Assembly (NCBI GenBank): GCA_034435675.1
Contig: DAOTWP010000091.1
Location: 1-16,002, forward strand
Direction: 5' to 3'
Source of the DNA: DAOTWP01 sp034435675
Lineage (GTDB): Bacteria; Chloroflexota; Anaerolineae; Aggregatilineales; Phototrophicaceae
DNA length: 16,002 bases
The translations under genes and the position numbers were made by a program. Below are positions 14,577 to 16,002 of this stretch, in pieces (the first letter of the stretch is position 1; each line of letters starts with the position of its first letter). Under the pieces are notes generated by a model. That model saw only the letters and a list, made by a program, of their open reading frames with translations. It had not been told where the DNA came from and made no database searches.

Positions 14577-16002
14577 TTATTCCCCGCGCGCCCCGGTGCG
14601 TTCAACAAAGCGCTCGAAACCTTCGCGCCCCAGCGCCCGCACGCGCACGATATAGAAGCTCCCTCTGCCGCCCGCGTGGAATTCCAGTCGGATGGGGTTC
14701 AATTGTTGGTCAGGGAACAACTGCTGCAAGTGGTCGAGCACAAGCTCAGCATAACGACCTTCTTCACCCGGTTCATAAAAGAACAGGATATCGCGTTCGG
14801 GGTCGAACCGGAAGCGGTCCGTACGCTGTGCCGCCGCATACAGGAAGAAGGGTACATTCTGATAGGCGCTGCGTCCGGTTTCTGTGTCTTCCCCGATGCC
14901 GTTGGGCCAATAGACTTCGCCAGCTTCCAGCCCGATTTCACGATGTCCCATCCCGTAAGGCAGGGCGATCAGGAAAGCATTGCCGATCGCGCCATCGCTG
15001 TCCGCGAACCCGCGCAGGATGCGCCCTGCTTCGCTGTAAGGGAAGGTAGACAGGCGGTATTCCTGCACGAAACTGACGAAATAGGTGTACTGGTTAGCAG
15101 CAAATGCCGCCGCAATCAGCACCGTGCTGAGGATCGTGACACCCAGCCACGCCCGCCGCCGGTCAAAGACTTCCAGCGCATGATCGACAAACATCGCCAG
15201 CGGCAGCGCTGCCAGCAGATAGGCAAAGGGTAAAGACCCGCTCATGCGCGTGGCACTGGGATTCTCGCCGGGCTGGGCAATCGACAGTGCAGAGGGCAGA
15301 ATCATAATGAACAGCGCCAGCAGCACCAGCCAATCCACCGGGTCGCGCCGCCGGATCAGCCGCGCCAGCCACGCTACCGCGCCAAGCACGAACAGCGCCC
15401 CCGTGAAAGGATCCATCGCCGGGCGGTTGGGCGCACCGTTGATGAAGGCGACATCGCCCTGCCAGTTGAACATCAGCAGCGCGTTGCCGACATTGGTCAG
15501 CAGAATCGGCACATTCTGGTTGAAGGCGTCGAGCCGCTCCTGAAGCGTTGGGATGCGCGTATCAATCACATTACCAGCATCGTCCTGCACGGTAATGACG
15601 TCATCGCCGAACAGCCGCCCGGCAGTGCGCTGCCAGAACTCCGCCGGGTATTGCAGCCAGAATGCCAGCATGGGCGTGAACACTACCAGCGCCACCACGA
15701 CCAGCACGATAAAATTCGCCAGGTAATGCCGCCACTGCCGCCGCCGGGCGAGCAGTATCAGCAGCCCCGCCGCGATGACCACTACCGGCAGCATGCGCAC
15801 CGCCTGGTACATGTATAGACCTGCGCCCAGCGCCAGCCCGGCGTTGATGTAGGACCAGCGGTTGTTATCGCGGAGTCCGCGCACGAGATACAGGATGCAG
15901 ACTGCCACTATCATCGGCGTGAGGATGATGCGCAAGCCCTCGCGGGAGAGAGTCGTATGCCAGTAGCTTGCTGCGACCAGCGCCGCCAGCAGCACGCCTG
16001 CC
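14577..16002 (-). CDS. GT39/ArnT-like membrane glycosyltransferase, 5' end outside window
   Basis: The frame is open from the right edge to TAA at 14579-14577, giving 474 residues. The start and the N-terminal catalytic loop are missing; the GTG near 15995 is an internal valine. The visible part begins in membrane helices with the pattern SYWHTTLSREGLRIILTP, then GLALGAGLYMYQAVRMLP, which is typical of GT39-type enzymes of Chloroflexota. A hydrophilic loop follows (about residues 120-170) before further helices. The last ~170 residues are a soluble outer domain (YLLAALP helix, then YRLSTFPYSEAG, and PYGMGHREIGLEAG). Members transfer sugar from polyprenyl phosphates at the outer membrane face; which sugar and acceptor cannot be told. 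The fusion gene starts 92 bp downstream on the same strand, probably in the same transcript. Confidence 0.8.
   Translation of the reverse strand, partial: AGVLLAALVAASYWHTTLSREGLRIILTPMIVAVCILYLVRGLRDNNRWSYINAGLALGAGLYMYQAVRMLPVVVIAAGLLILLARRRQWRHYLANFIVLVVVALVVFTPMLAFWLQYPAEFWQRTAGRLFGDDVITVQDDAGNVIDTRIPTLQERLDAFNQNVPILLTNVGNALLMFNWQGDVAFINGAPNRPAMDPFTGALFVLGAVAWLARLIRRRDPVDWLVLLALFIMILPSALSIAQPGENPSATRMSGSLPFAYLLAALPLAMFVDHALEVFDRRRAWLGVTILSTVLIAAAFAANQYTYFVSFVQEYRLSTFPYSEAGRILRGFADSDGAIGNAFLIALPYGMGHREIGLEAGEVYWPNGIGEDTETGRSAYQNVPFFLYAAAQRTDRFRFDPERDILFFYEPGEEGRYAELVLDHLQQLFPDQQLNPIRLEFHAGGRGSFYIVRVRALGREGFERFVERTGARGE

Overview
The window is a high-GC bacterial segment in which every credible gene lies on the minus strand. 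It is built almost entirely of very large, very hydrophobic membrane proteins. Two rare families are recognisable from their signature residues. One is the YYY/DUF2298 family (TIGR03662, motif YYYxG). The other is the Agl23-like family (TIGR03663, signature DE dipeptide and HGP tripeptide). From memory of the family descriptions, these two co-occur mainly in Chloroflexota and some archaea. With a bacterial ECF sigma/anti-sigma pair also present, a member of the Chloroflexota (Anaerolineae-like) is the most likely source. This is an inference; no rRNA or other phylogenetic marker is present.

Layout in transcription order, right to left: (1) the C-terminal 474 residues of a GT39/PMT-like membrane glycosyltransferase (14577-16002, start outside the window); (2) a giant 1895-residue fusion of a GT39-like glycosyltransferase, a ~420-residue extracytoplasmic module and a complete YYY domain (8797-14484); (3) a stand-alone YYY protein, translationally coupled to the fusion (6140-8791); (4) a 183-bp intergenic region with a candidate promoter, a small hairpin and a perfect DnaA-box 9-mer; (5) a 669-residue divergent Agl23-like paralogue whose signature residues are altered (3944-5953); (6) a ~110-bp regulatory gap with a GTCAC palindrome cluster; (7) an ECF sigma factor (3244-3834) and its zinc-finger anti-sigma factor (2666-3223); (8) a canonical Agl23-family protein, cut by the left edge (1-2574).

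Together the genes look like a locus for moving or transferring lipid-linked sugars on the outer face of the cytoplasmic membrane. PMT/ArnT-type GT-C enzymes use polyprenyl-phosphate sugars, and NCBI calls the TIGR03663 family 'flippase activity-associated protein Agl23'. The sigma/anti-sigma pair sits between two Agl23-family paralogues and could control some or all of the locus. No acceptor, lipid-sugar synthase or substrate is encoded here, so the product made remains unknown. No tRNA, rRNA, CRISPR array, insertion sequence or convincing rho-independent terminator was seen. All gaps between genes are under 200 bp.
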